From NCBI RefSeq assembly GCF_000445105.1, contig NZ_ATDP01000098.1, positions 1 to 64,000 of the forward strand: a stretch of 64,000 nucleotides of DNA. The letters run 5' to 3'. This DNA is from Sphingobium lactosutens DS20. GTDB lineage: Bacteria; Pseudomonadota; Alphaproteobacteria; Sphingomonadales; Sphingomonadaceae. Positions within the stretch are counted from its first letter, which is position 1. The number at the start of each line of letters is the position of its first letter. The translations under genes were made by a program, and so were the position numbers. This document shows, piece after piece, positions 24,047 through 33,418 of the stretch. Below the pieces are notes generated by a model, which made no database searches, was not told where the DNA came from, and saw only the letters and a list, made by a program, of their open reading frames with translations.

Positions 24047-25669
24047 TCACTGCGCCTGCAATAGCGTAGCGACGCGCCGGCGAAGGTCGTCCACAGCGAA
24101 GGGCTTGGTCAGCACTTCCATGCCCGGCTCGATATGGCCGTGGTTCAGCACGGCATTTTCGGCATAGCCCGTGATGAACAGGATGCGCAGGTCGCCGCGC
24201 AATCGCCGCGCCGCGTCCGCCACCTGCCGGCCATTGAGGCCGCCCGGCAACCCGACATCCGTCACCAGCAGGTCGATCCGCGTCTCCGATTCGAGCACGC
24301 GCAGGCCCGCCGAGCCATCGCCCGCCTCCAGACAGCAAAAGCCCAACTCCGTCAGCGCATCGCTGACCAGCATCCGCACCGATGGCTCGTCATCGATGAT
24401 GAGTACCGTTTCCCCGGCATCGACGGTCGCCGGCATATCCATCGGCAGGACGACCTCTGCCTCTTCATCGCCCAGATGGCGGGGCAAGTAGATGCACACC
24501 ATCGTGCCCTGCCCGACTTCGGAATAGATGCGGACATGGCCATTGCTCTGCCGCGCGAAGCCATACACCATGGACAGGCCAAGGCCCGTCCCCTGCCCGA
24601 TCGGCTTGGTGGTAAAAAAAGGATCGAACACCCTGTCCAGCAGTGCCTTGTCGATGCCGGTGCCCGTATCGCTGACGCAGACCGTCACATATTGGCCGGC
24701 GGTCAGATTATGCTCCCGCGCGGTGCGGTCATCCAGCCAACGATTGGCGGTTTCGATCGTGATCTTGCCGCCATCGGGCATCGCATCGCGCGCGTTGATG
24801 CACAGGTTGAGCAAAGCATTTTCGAGCTGATTGACGTCCACCATTGCGGGCCACAGGCTGCCGGCGGCAATCGTCTGCACCTCGATCTGCGGGCCGACCG
24901 TGCGTCGCACCAGTTCGGACAGGTCGCCCAGCATCCGGTTCACGACAATCGGCTTGGGCGACAATGTCTGCCGCCGCGAGAAGGCAAGCAGCCGATGGGT
25001 CAGTGCGGCCGCGCGTCGGGCCGCTCCCTGCCCCGCCGCCAGATATTTTTCGACGTCGCCCACCCGCCCCTGCGCCAAGCGCACGCTGATCATCTCGAAT
25101 GCGCCGGTGATGCCGGCCAGCAGATTGTTGAAGTCATGGGCCAGGCCGCCGGTCAATTGACCCACCGCCTCCATTTTCTGCGCTTGCCGCAAGGCGAGTT
25201 CCACTTCCTCACGCTCGGCCAGCGCCTCGGCGATGCGCGCTTCCAACGTCTCTTGCAATTCGCGCTGCGCCCGTTCCACCTGGATGCGATCGGTAATGTC
25301 CTTGAACAGCACCGCCACCTGCCGGCTTTCGAAAGGGCCAATGCGATAGCTGTGCACCTCCAGATGATGACCGGTCGCGACCAGTTCCCGCTGAAACCGG
25401 ATCGGCTTTCCGCTGTGGAGAACGCCGCCATAAAGCTCCACCCAGCCATCCGCCTCGTCCGGCACCATGTCGCGGACTTTCTGGCCCACGACATTGGCGA
25501 TGCCGGCATGCCGTTCATAGGCGGCGTTGGCTTCGACATGAATATAGTCGCTCAAGGGACCATGTGGCCCGTCCAGAAATTCGATGATGCAAAAACCTTC
25601 ATCCATCGATTCGAACAGGGTGCGATAGCGTTCCGCATTCCCCGTCAAATTGGGCATCGTCTCCACCAC
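24047..25669 (-). CDS. Soluble hybrid histidine kinase: PAS-HisKA-HATPase-REC (540 aa)
   Basis: There are no membrane segments. The order is PAS (about 12-130, ending 'VLFKDITDR'), coiled linker, HisKA with phospho-acceptor His178 in 'GQLTGGLAHDFNNLL', HATPase_c (270-400: 'NALLNLCINARDAM', 'VSDTGTGI', 'GTGLGLSMVYGF'), and a C-terminal receiver with the acidic pair in 'LIIDDEP' and acceptor Asp471. It probably senses a cytoplasmic cue and passes phosphate to its own receiver. No output domain or partner regulator is adjacent. Its architecture is close to that of the kinase at 30538-32541. Confidence 0.9.
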   Translation of the reverse strand: MVETMPNLTGNAERYRTLFESMDEGFCIIEFLDGPHGPLSDYIHVEANAAYERHAGIANVVGQKVRDMVPDEADGWVELYGGVLHSGKPIRFQRELVATGHHLEVHSYRIGPFESRQVAVLFKDITDRIQVERAQRELQETLEARIAEALAEREEVELALRQAQKMEAVGQLTGGLAHDFNNLLAGITGAFEMISVRLAQGRVGDVEKYLAAGQGAARRAAALTHRLLAFSRRQTLSPKPIVVNRMLGDLSELVRRTVGPQIEVQTIAAGSLWPAMVDVNQLENALLNLCINARDAMPDGGKITIETANRWLDDRTAREHNLTAGQYVTVCVSDTGTGIDKALLDRVFDPFFTTKPIGQGTGLGLSMVYGFARQSNGHVRIYSEVGQGTMVCIYLPRHLGDEEAEVVLPMDMPATVDAGETVLIIDDEPSVRMLVSDALTELGFCCLEAGDGSAGLRVLESETRIDLLVTDVGLPGGLNGRQVADAARRLRGDLRILFITGYAENAVLNHGHIEPGMEVLTKPFAVDDLRRRVATLLQAQ

Positions 25670-25811
25670 CTGTTCACTATCATATGCCGACTGATCGCAC
25701 GTTCAGTTGAACCCGTGCCGCTGCAACGTTCCCGCACGCAACTCTTTCCTTGGCCTCCGGATTTTTTGCGCCGCTTGCGCTGACGCCATTTCGGCGCGAG
25801 AGGCTGAAGCG

Positions 25812-28304
25812 ATGACGACGCTGCCCATCCACGCCGTGCTGCCCGACCTGCTCGCCGCCCTGCGGGCGGGCAGCAGCGCGGTGCTTGTGGCACCGCCTGG
25901 CGCGGGCAAGACGACGGCCGTCGCGCCGGCCCTGTTGGCCGAGACATGGTGCTCGGGCCAGGTGTTGCTTTTGTCGCCGCGCCGGCTGGCGGCGCGGGCA
26001 GCGGCAGAACGCATTGCCGAGATGATGGGCGAGCAGCCGGGCGGCACGGTCGGCTATGCCACGCGCATGGACAGCCGGCAGTCGGCCCGCACCCGCCTGC
26101 TGGTACTGACCGAAGGCATATTTGTCCGCCGCATCCAAGATGACCCGGAACTGACGGGCATATCCGCTGTCTTGTTCGACGAGGTGCATGAGCGCAGTCT
26201 CGATACTGATTTCGGCCTTGCCCTCGCGCTCGACGCGCAGGCTGCGTTGCGACCCGACCTTCGCATCGTGCCGATGTCGGCAACGCTGGACGGCGCGCGC
26301 TTCGCCGACCTGCTGGGCGGCGCGCCGGTGGTCGAAAGTGAAGGCCGCATCCAGCCGCTTGATCTGCGCCATATCGGCCGCACCCCTGAGAAACGGATCG
26401 AGGACGACATGGCCGCCGCCATTCGCCGCGCATTGGTGGAGGAGGAAGAAGGCGATCTACTCGCCTTTCTGCCGGGCGTTGCGGAAATCGAGCGCACGGC
26501 CGAGCGGGTGGAGGGCGCGCCGGCGGACGTGCACAAGCTGCATGGTTCGCTCGATCCGGCAGCCCAGCGCTTCGCCATCCGTCCATCGCGCGAGGGGCAT
26601 CGCAAGGTGATCTTGGCGACGTCGATTGCCGAAACCAGCCTGACCATCGACGGGGTCCGCATCGTCGTGGACAGCGGCCTGGCCCGCCGCCCGCGTTACG
26701 ACCGGGCGGCGGGCGTGACACGCCTTGTCACCGAACGGGCCAGCCAGGCGTCAGCGACCCAGCGCGCCGGTCGCGCGGCGCGGCAGCGGCCGGGGGTCGC
26801 CTATCGCCTGTGGGAAGCGGCCGCGACTGCCGGCATGCCGCCATTCGATCCGCCCGAAATCCTGGAAAGCGACCTCTCCAGTCTGATACTCGATTGCGCG
26901 CTCTGGGGCGTGACTGATCCCGCCTCGCTCCGCTGGCTCGATCCGCCGCCGACTGCGGCGGTTGACGAAGCCCGCCGGCGGCTTTTCACGCTCGATGCGC
27001 TGGATGGCGATGGCCGCATCACCGCACATGGCAAGACGCTGGCGAAATTGCCGCTGTCGCCCCGCATCGCGCATATGCTCGTGCGCGCGGGCGACATGGG
27101 GCTGGCCGACATCGCCGCCGATGTGGCCGTGCTTCTGAGCGAGCGCGGCATTGGCGGGCAGGACATCGACCTGACGCTTCGGCGGCAACGCTGGCGACGA
27201 GAAAGCGGCAAACGAGCGGACGCCGCCCGTGCGATGGCGCGCCGCTGGGCCAGGCTCGTCCCGGCCGACGAGGGCGAAAGAGGTTCCAACACGCGTGTTT
27301 CGGACGGTCACCGCCCATCCTTTCCCGCCTCATCCGACCATCAGGTCGGTCTGTGTCTCGCCCTCGCCTTCCCCGATCGCGTGGCACGACGCCGCTCCGC
27401 CGACGGCGCGGACTGGGCCAGTGTAGGCGGGCGCGGCTTTCGGCTCGATCCGCTCTCCCCGCTTGCACGTGAGGAATGGCTGGCGGTGGGCGAAGTGCAG
27501 GGCAGCGCCGCGGGCGCACGCATCCTGTCGGCAGCGCCGATCGCGGAAGCCGATATTCTGACGCTGTTTGGTCATCGCTTGCAAGAGCATCGCACCGTGC
27601 GCTTCCGCAGCGCCAATGGCGGTATCGAGGCGCTGCGGGAACGGCGGCTGGGCTCCGTGCGCCTGTCTTCGGGGTCGGATGATCGGCCCGATCCGGACGC
27701 TGTTGCCGCCGCCTTGACTGATGGCGTCCGGCAAGGCGGCCTGTCGCTGCTCCCCTGGTCCGATGCGGCAATATCCCTGCGGACGCGCGCCGCCTTTGCC
27801 GGCGTCAACGCGCTGTCGGACGAGGCGCTGCTGGCGACGCTGGATGACTGGTTGCCGCCACTGCTCCAGGGCAAACGGCGCCTGTCGGACATAGACCGGT
27901 CTTCATTGTCCGGCGTGCTCGACGGGCTGATCGGCTGGGACGGCAAGCAGCAGCTCGACCGTCTTGCTCCCGCCGACTTTCGCTCTCCTGCCGGTTCGAC
28001 CCATGCCATCGACTATGCGGCCGACGGCGGCCCGCGCGTCGAATTGCGGGTGCAGGCGCTCTTTGGCCTGGCCACGCATCCGACGATCGGCAGCCAGCAT
28101 ATTCCGCTTGTCCTCTCGCTCACCTCGCCTGCCGGACGACCGATCCAGACGACCCGCGACCTGCCCAGTTTCTGGGCGGGCAACTGGCGCGACGTGGCCA
28201 AGGAAATGCGCGGCCGCTACCCCCGCCACCCCTGGCCCGACGATCCCGCCGCCGCCAGTGCGACTTTGCGCACCAAAAGGGCCGATGCCCGCGCCAAGTC
28301 TTGA
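25812..28304 (+). CDS. hrpB: ATP-dependent helicase HrpB
   Basis: At 830 aa this is a typical HrpB of the DEAH/RHA family. Motifs in order: Walker A 'APPGAGKTTAV', 'LLLSPRRLAARAAAERIAE', 'LVLTEGIFVRRIQ', DEVH box 'LFDEVHERSLDTD', 'MSATLDGARFADLL', 'ATSIAETSLTIDGVRIVVDSG' and 'QRAGRAARQRPGVAYRLW'. HA2 and the HrpB C-terminal domain follow. The exact RNA substrate of HrpB is not established. The ATG at 25812 gives the family start (MTTLPIHAVLPDLLAAL); an upstream ATG at 25707 adds non-conserved residues. The region 760-800 keeps 'LPSFWAGNWRDVAKEMRGRYPRHPWPDDP', the usual C-terminal signature. Confidence 0.92.
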   Translation: MTTLPIHAVLPDLLAALRAGSSAVLVAPPGAGKTTAVAPALLAETWCSGQVLLLSPRRLAARAAAERIAEMMGEQPGGTVGYATRMDSRQSARTRLLVLTEGIFVRRIQDDPELTGISAVLFDEVHERSLDTDFGLALALDAQAALRPDLRIVPMSATLDGARFADLLGGAPVVESEGRIQPLDLRHIGRTPEKRIEDDMAAAIRRALVEEEEGDLLAFLPGVAEIERTAERVEGAPADVHKLHGSLDPAAQRFAIRPSREGHRKVILATSIAETSLTIDGVRIVVDSGLARRPRYDRAAGVTRLVTERASQASATQRAGRAARQRPGVAYRLWEAAATAGMPPFDPPEILESDLSSLILDCALWGVTDPASLRWLDPPPTAAVDEARRRLFTLDALDGDGRITAHGKTLAKLPLSPRIAHMLVRAGDMGLADIAADVAVLLSERGIGGQDIDLTLRRQRWRRESGKRADAARAMARRWARLVPADEGERGSNTRVSDGHRPSFPASSDHQVGLCLALAFPDRVARRRSADGADWASVGGRGFRLDPLSPLAREEWLAVGEVQGSAAGARILSAAPIAEADILTLFGHRLQEHRTVRFRSANGGIEALRERRLGSVRLSSGSDDRPDPDAVAAALTDGVRQGGLSLLPWSDAAISLRTRAAFAGVNALSDEALLATLDDWLPPLLQGKRRLSDIDRSSLSGVLDGLIGWDGKQQLDRLAPADFRSPAGSTHAIDYAADGGPRVELRVQALFGLATHPTIGSQHIPLVLSLTSPAGRPIQTTRDLPSFWAGNWRDVAKEMRGRYPRHPWPDDPAAASATLRTKRADARAKS

Positions 28305-28359
28305 CTTGAACCGCGCGGCTGGTGCAACGCAGCACGGTCTTGAACGGAGTTTCCACGCG

Positions 28360-28638
28360 ATGAGCGCGCGCATTTATCAGATCCAGAAAAACGCCATGCA
28401 GTCGGGCAAGGCGCTGACCCATAAATGGGTGCTGGAATTCGCGCAGGCCGAAGCCAAGACGCCCGATCCGCTGACCGGCTGGGCAGGGTCTGGCGATACG
28501 CAAAGCCAGGTCAAGCTGACCTTCGCCACGCAGGACGCCGCCATCGCCTATGCTGACAAATATGGCATTGCCTATACGCTCATCCCCACCCCGCCCAAGA
28601 CGCTGAAAATTCAGGCCTACGCCGACAATTTCCGCTGA
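28360..28638 (+). CDS. Complex I accessory subunit, NDUFS4-like (ETC complex I subunit, 92 aa)
   Basis: The product 'MSARIYQIQKNAMQSGKALT' with 'KWVLEFAQAE', 'DPLTGWAGSGDTQSQVKLTF' and 'AIAYADKYGIAYTLIPT' is the alphaproteobacterial homolog of the mitochondrial 18-kDa NDUFS4 subunit. The signature is the 'GW..SgDt..Qv.l.F....aia.a.k.g' block. It caps the peripheral arm of NADH dehydrogenase I. The gene is unlinked from the nuo operon, as is common in this class. It starts 55 bases after hrpB. Confidence 0.9.
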   Translation: MSARIYQIQKNAMQSGKALTHKWVLEFAQAEAKTPDPLTGWAGSGDTQSQVKLTFATQDAAIAYADKYGIAYTLIPTPPKTLKIQAYADNFR

Positions 28639-28757
28639 GCCATCGCATTTTGCTTGCACAATCGGGCGCGATGCTGCCCGATTGACGCCTTATTCGCTTG
28701 CCAAGGGGCGGACATAGGCGGCACAAGCCGCGTTTTGACGGAAAGATTTTCACGATA

Positions 28758-29003
28758 ATGACGGATCGCACCGCAATTTTCGACAGCGTCGCCGCGCAGA
28801 TCGAACCCTTCAACAAAAAGGGTATCGCGCTGACCGAGACAACCAGCTTTGCCGGCGATCTGGAATGGGACAGCCTGACCGTGATGGATTTCGTCGCGGC
28901 GATCGAAGATGAATTTGACATCATCATCACCATGAACATGCAGGCCGAGATCGAAACCGTGGGCCAGTTGGTCGACGCGGTGCAGAAGCTCAAGGCCGCC
29001 TGA
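28758..29003 (+). CDS. Acyl carrier protein dedicated to sphingolipid synthesis (81 aa)
   Basis: This is a small acidic four-helix carrier with Ser39 in 'GDLEWDSLTVMDFVAAIEDEF' as the phosphopantetheine attachment site. It is not the fatty-acid AcpP (different helix II sequence). It lies immediately upstream of serine palmitoyltransferase on the same strand. In Caulobacter and Sphingomonas a specialised ACP next to spt delivers the acyl chain to it. The start at ATG 28758 (MTDRTAIFDSV) is the family start. A 130-bp palindromic repeat separates it from spt. Confidence 0.88.
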   Translation: MTDRTAIFDSVAAQIEPFNKKGIALTETTSFAGDLEWDSLTVMDFVAAIEDEFDIIITMNMQAEIETVGQLVDAVQKLKAA

Positions 29004-29015
29004 AAATTTGAACCT

Positions 29016-29147
29016 CCGTTCGTCCTGAGTAGTCGTTGAAAGTCCTGAGCCTGTCGAAGGACGAAACGGCGTATCGAAGGATCGGGCACAGCGGGATGCT
29101 TCGATATGGGCCTTCGACTGCGCTCAGTCCCTACTCAGCACGAACGG
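29016..29147. repeat. Sphingomonad-type palindromic repeat between acp and spt
   Basis: The outer arms CCGTTCGTCCTGAGTAG (29016-29032) and CTACTCAGCACGAACGG (29131-29147) are inverted copies with 16 of 17 matches. An inner unit with 'CTGTCGAAGG' (29051-29060) pairs with 'CCTTCGACTG' (29111-29120). Related units occur at 48284-48360. As RNA it would form a long hairpin in the acp-spt leader. Confidence 0.8.
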
Positions 29148-29163
29148 GTTGAGGGATAGACAT

Positions 29164-30426
29164 ATGACCGACGCAGCCGCAACCGCGAACGACGCGCGCA
29201 CTCCGGTGGAAACACCCGCCGCGCGCGACCTGTTTTCCAAATTCGACGCGCTGATCGCGGAGCGCGAGGCGCTGCTGGCAACCGGCGTGCGCGATCCCTT
29301 CGCCATCGTGATGGACGAGGTGAAATCCCCGACGCAAGCGGTCATCAAGGGCAAGGACACGATCCTGCTTGGCACCTATAACTATATGGGCATGACCTTC
29401 GATCCCGATGTGGTTGCAGCGGGCAAGAAGGCGCTCGATGAATTCGGCGCGGGCACGACCGGCAGCCGTGTGCTGAACGGCACCTATCAGGGGCACAAGC
29501 AGGTCGAGGACGCGCTCAAGGACTTTTACGGCACCAGCGGCGCCATGGTGTTTTCGACCGGCTACCAGGCGAACCTTGGCATCATTTCTACGCTCGCGGG
29601 CAAGGGCGACTATGTCGTGCTCGATGCCGACAGCCATGCGTCCATCTATGATGGCTGTTTCCTGGGCGACGCCGACATCGTCCGGTTCCGCCACAACAGC
29701 GTCGAGGATCTGGACAAGCGGCTGGGCCGCCTGCCCGCCGATGCGCTCAAGCTCGTGGTGCTGGAGGGCGTCTATTCGATGCTGGGCGACATCGCCCCCC
29801 TGCCCGACATGGTCGCCGCGATCCGCAAGCATCCCAATTGCATGATCCTGGTCGACGAAGCCCATGGCATGGGCTTTTTCGGTCCCAATGGTCGCGGCGT
29901 GTACGAGGAACAGGGCGTCGAGCAGGACGTCGATTTCGTCGTCGGCACCTTTTCCAAGTCGGTCGGCACCGTCGGCGGCTTTTGCGTGTCCAATCACCCC
30001 AAGTTCGAAGTGCTGCGCCTCGTCTGCCGCCCCTATGTCTTTACCGCGTCGCTGCCGCCCAGCGTCGTCGCCACCGCCGCGACCAGCATCCGCAAGCTGA
30101 TGCATGCGGGCGAAAAGCGCGCGCATCTGTGGAAGAACAGCCAGCGCCTGCACAAGGGGCTGACCGATCTGGGCTTCACGCTGGGGACCAAGACGCCGCA
30201 ATCGGCGATCATCGCGGTCATCCTGACCGATCAGGCTCAGGCCGTCGCAATGTGGCAAGCGCTGCTGGAGCTGGGCCTCTACGTCAACATGGCCCGTCCG
30301 CCGGCAACGCCCGCCGGCACTTTCCTGCTGCGCTGCTCGCTGTGCGCCGACCATAGCGACGATCAGGTTGAACAGATCATCGCCATGTTCGATGCCGCGG
30401 GCAAGGCGACGGGCGCGATCGGCTGA
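29164..30426 (+). CDS. spt: Serine palmitoyltransferase
   Basis: This is a PLP-dependent alpha-oxoamine synthase of 420 aa, the length of the Sphingomonas paucimobilis enzyme, which it closely resembles throughout. The Schiff-base Lys265 lies in 'GTFSKSVGT' and the cofactor-stacking His158 in 'DADSHASIYDG'. 'LGTYNYMGMTFDPDV' and 'RPPATPAGTFLLRCS' are SPT-specific. It condenses L-serine with an acyl thioester to 3-ketodihydrosphingosine, the first step toward the glycosphingolipids that replace LPS in sphingomonads. ATG at 29164 follows GAGGGA and matches the known start. The adjacent ACP gene is its probable acyl donor. Confidence 0.96.
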   Translation: MTDAAATANDARTPVETPAARDLFSKFDALIAEREALLATGVRDPFAIVMDEVKSPTQAVIKGKDTILLGTYNYMGMTFDPDVVAAGKKALDEFGAGTTGSRVLNGTYQGHKQVEDALKDFYGTSGAMVFSTGYQANLGIISTLAGKGDYVVLDADSHASIYDGCFLGDADIVRFRHNSVEDLDKRLGRLPADALKLVVLEGVYSMLGDIAPLPDMVAAIRKHPNCMILVDEAHGMGFFGPNGRGVYEEQGVEQDVDFVVGTFSKSVGTVGGFCVSNHPKFEVLRLVCRPYVFTASLPPSVVATAATSIRKLMHAGEKRAHLWKNSQRLHKGLTDLGFTLGTKTPQSAIIAVILTDQAQAVAMWQALLELGLYVNMARPPATPAGTFLLRCSLCADHSDDQVEQIIAMFDAAGKATGAIG

Positions 30427-30537
30427 CCCGGCCCGGCACCTGACGCTGCGCCTCCGGCCAATAGGTGAAACGCTAACGGCCGGAAATGCAGCGCAGGATA
30501 TTTCGCCTTCGATTCTGTTGGGCTAAGGTCGGCAGCC

Positions 30538-32541
30538 ATGGCGGACGGCATTTTCGACACCCGGCAACCCGATCAGCGCGGCATGGACTGGCCTGCCGCG
30601 CTGCGTCGCATCGTGCCGTGGCTGCTTGTCATCCTGCTTGTCGGCTCGCTGGGCGCGCTGCTCTATACCGCCCGGACGGCCTCGCGCGATCACGCGCTGG
30701 CGCTGGCGGAGCAGCAGCGTAGTTTCGAGGTCATCGCGCTGGCGCGTGGGTTCGAAGCGCGCATCGCACGGGCGGAAGTGACGCTGGCCCGCTATGTCAT
30801 CAGCCTTGAACCCGACACCGGCCGCCTGTTCCAGGAACAATGGCGCAGCGCCAACAGTCAGCTTCGCGCGCTGTTTTACGCGACCCGGGGCGCCGACTGG
30901 CAAAGGGGCAATGTCGAAGCGCTGCGGCGCGCCTTTGCGGACCGGGGCAAAAGGCTGAGCGAGATCGGCCTTCGCACCACCTACGACCAGAAGATGACGG
31001 CGCTCGCCAAATTTCACGAAGCGGGCAAGAGCGAGGATTTGCAGCGCATTACCAGCCTGCTCGACCGCGTGATCGCGGCGGAGAATGCACGGTTGCGCGA
31101 ACGCAGCCTTGCCGTGTCGCTGGCCGGCGATCGGACCGAATGGATCGGCAAGACATGGCGGCTGTTCGGCCTGGTGCTGCTGGTCTGTGTGCTGTTCGCC
31201 GCCTGGTTCGCACATATCGCCATCACCGACCGGCGCAAGGCCCGAAGGCAGGCGGAGCTGGAATCTGATCGGGCCGATGCGCTCGACGCGGCCGTGCGCG
31301 CGCGCACCGCCGAACTGTCCGCCGCCTATGAGCAGCTGAAGCGCGAGGCGACCGAGCGCGCAGCCGCTGAGGACAGCCTGCGCCAGATGCAGAAAATGGA
31401 CGCCATCGGCCAGCTTACAGGCGGCATCGCCCATGATTTCAACAATATGCTGGCGGTCGTGGTGGGCGGTCTGGAACTGGCGCGGCGCAAGATGCAGGCG
31501 CAGCCCGAGGAAGCGTTACGCCATCTCGACAATGCGACGGAAGGCGCCAACCGCGCCGCTGCGCTGACACGCCGGTTGCTGGCTTTCGCCCGGTCAGAAC
31601 CGCTGTTGCCCAGCGCCGTGGACCCTGATGCCCTGATCGCGGGCATGGCGGACCTCATCGACCGCACGATCGGCGATCAGATCACCGTTACCTTCCAGCA
31701 TGAAGCGCAGGGCTGGCAGATTTTCGTCGATCAGCATCAGATGGAAAATGCGATCCTGAACCTGTGCGTCAATGCCCGTGACGCCATGGAAGGGCGCGGT
31801 CGCCTGACGCTCGCCACCAGGCGCGTCTCTCTGGCGCAAGGCGACATCGGCGAATGCGCGGCGGGCGACTATGTCTGCCTGAGCGTGACGGACGATGGCT
31901 GTGGGATGACGCCCGAAATCATGGCGCGCGTGTTCGAACCCTTTTTCACGACCAAGCCCGTGGGCAAAGGCACGGGCCTTGGCCTCAGCCAGATTTTCGG
32001 CCTGGTTCGACAAAGCGAAGGCGACATTCGCATCCAATCCGAACCGGGGCGCGGCAGCACCGTGACCCTCTATCTGCCGCGTTGCATCACGCAGGCGGAG
32101 CCTCTGGCGGACGATAGCCTGGCACTGGCGCGCGCGCCCGTCGAGCATCCGCCCACGCGCATCCTGGTGGTGGAGGATGATCCACGCGTTCTGCGGCATA
32201 CAATGGCGGCGCTCAGCGAATTGGGCCATCTGCCCATCGCCTGCGACCACCCGACCAAGGCGGCCCGGCTGCTCGGCAACAATAGTGACATTGGCCTGAT
32301 CCTGAGCGATGTCCTGATGCCGGACATGACCGGGCCGGAAATGGTCCGCGCCCTGCCGGCGGCCTTCCATCATCTGCCGGTTCTGTTCGTCACCGGGTTC
32401 ACCGGCGACGGCAATGATCAGGCCGACTTCGGCGGCCATGCCGTGCTGCGCAAGCCCTATACCCTTGCCGCCCTCGCCCAGGCCGTTGGCACCGCGCTCA
32501 ACGGATCGCACCGCCCCGCAACAGCCGCGGCAGCAGAGTGA
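30538..32541 (+). CDS. Membrane hybrid histidine kinase: periplasmic sensor-HisKA-HATPase-REC (667 aa)
   Basis: Membrane helices at about 25-45 and 208-228 enclose a helical periplasmic sensor domain similar to CHASE3. A coiled segment leads to HisKA with His299 in '[15 protein letters not shown]', HATPase_c ('[14 protein letters not shown]', '[12 protein letters not shown]', '[12 protein letters not shown]'), and a receiver domain with acceptor Asp591 ('[11 protein letters not shown]'). It lies 111 bases after spt in the same direction, so it could sense envelope state, but no link is shown. Its 3' end overlaps the convergent nucleotidyltransferase-like gene by 44 bases. Confidence 0.9.
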   Translation: MADGIFDTRQPDQRGMDWPAALRRIVPWLLVILLVGSLGALLYTARTASRDHALALAEQQRSFEVIALARGFEARIARAEVTLARYVISLEPDTGRLFQEQWRSANSQLRALFYATRGADWQRGNVEALRRAFADRGKRLSEIGLRTTYDQKMTALAKFHEAGKSEDLQRITSLLDRVIAAENARLRERSLAVSLAGDRTEWIGKTWRLFGLVLLVCVLFAAWFAHIAITDRRKARRQAELESDRADALDAAVRARTAELSAAYEQLKREATERAAAEDSLRQMQKMDAIGQLTGGIAHDFNNMLAVVVGGLELARRKMQAQPEEALRHLDNATEGANRAAALTRRLLAFARSEPLLPSAVDPDALIAGMADLIDRTIGDQITVTFQHEAQGWQIFVDQHQMENAILNLCVNARDAMEGRGRLTLATRRVSLAQGDIGECAAGDYVCLSVTDDGCGMTPEIMARVFEPFFTTKPVGKGTGLGLSQIFGLVRQSEGDIRIQSEPGRGSTVTLYLPRCITQAEPLADDSLALARAPVEHPPTRILVVEDDPRVLRHTMAALSELGHLPIACDHPTKAARLLGNNSDIGLILSDVLMPDMTGPEMVRALPAAFHHLPVLFVTGFTGDGNDQADFGGHAVLRKPYTLAALAQAVGTALNGSHRPATAAAAE

Positions 32542-33376
32542 TCGCGCCCAGGATCGGCCAGCGCCGTTGCCAGGGCTTGATCATGATCTGCGTGCCGGCA
32601 TGGCGATTGATCTTCCAGGCGAGATAATCGATCCCGCCGGCATAGGTGAAGCTCGCCTTGGCCAGGCGAATGACGGACAGGCGCTTGCCCCGGCGCTGCA
32701 GGTGCTTCCAGCGGTCAGGCGCATCGGCCGGCACTGGCGGGAGTCCATCGGCAAGCGCGGCTTCGCCAAAGCGCCGATAGCGTTCGGGGTCGGCGTCCAC
32801 GATGGACAGGGATCGCCCCTTCCTCTCGGCCCTCAGTTCCGCACCATAGGTCAGGGCAAAACCGGTACGCCACAGGCCCAATATGCCTTCCCCGGCTGAC
32901 GCGATCGGCTGCGCCAGCGACAGCAAGGTCGGCGCCGCCTGTGCCACCGCCGCGACGGCGCGCTGCCGCGCCAGATCGTCCGATGCCCAGAGCAGTCGCG
33001 CGGGCTGGGCAAAGCGCGCCCACACCGACACATTGTCGGCGGCGGGACTGTTCAGGCGCGCGAAATCCGCTTCCGACAGCACGGCATATTTGGCGACCAG
33101 ACCATGATGTTCGAACGGAAAGACATTAGGCGGCACCAGGGAATTTGCATGCGCGAGCCAACCTTTCCCATAGGCCGCCCGATAGTCGGACACGATGAGG
33201 TAGAAATCGAGCATCAGCCCATCGAGATTGGCCTCCCGCAGGCACGATCCGTAAAAGAGGACGGCGCGAGACGCGTCGGGATAGCGCGCAGCCAGTGCGC
33301 CCGCCATCGCAGCGGCGCGCGGATCGGCGGGCTGGAGCAATTCGTCACGCACAAGGTCGATAAGGCGGCGGGTCAT
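32498..33376 (-). CDS. Nucleotidyltransferase-fold conserved protein near spt (292 aa)
   Basis: The region 'AVLFYGSCLREANLDGLMLDFYLIVSDY' (about residues 38-65) has the GS...(D)G..LDF..IV pattern of nucleotidyltransferase-fold proteins, with acidic residues where the metal ligands would be. The remainder is mostly helical and ends in an Arg-rich segment ('[21 protein letters not shown]') that may touch the membrane. Similar proteins, sometimes annotated as phosphatidate cytidylyltransferase, occur near sphingolipid genes in related bacteria; that link is from memory of the family and not proven here. The function is unassigned. Confidence 0.6.
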   Translation of the reverse strand: MTRRLIDLVRDELLQPADPRAAAMAGALAARYPDASRAVLFYGSCLREANLDGLMLDFYLIVSDYRAAYGKGWLAHANSLVPPNVFPFEHHGLVAKYAVLSEADFARLNSPAADNVSVWARFAQPARLLWASDDLARQRAVAAVAQAAPTLLSLAQPIASAGEGILGLWRTGFALTYGAELRAERKGRSLSIVDADPERYRRFGEAALADGLPPVPADAPDRWKHLQRRGKRLSVIRLAKASFTYAGGIDYLAWKINRHAGTQIMIKPWQRRWPILGAITLLPRLLRGGAIR

Positions 33377-33418
33377 GATGCCGGCCCTATCGTGGCCGAT
33401 GTAGAAAATGAAGCGCGT

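Noticed and set aside
24134..25783. Plus-strand ORF (549 aa) opposite the hybrid histidine kinase
   Set aside because: It is the antisense frame of a clear kinase gene, with biased His/Arg/Gln composition.
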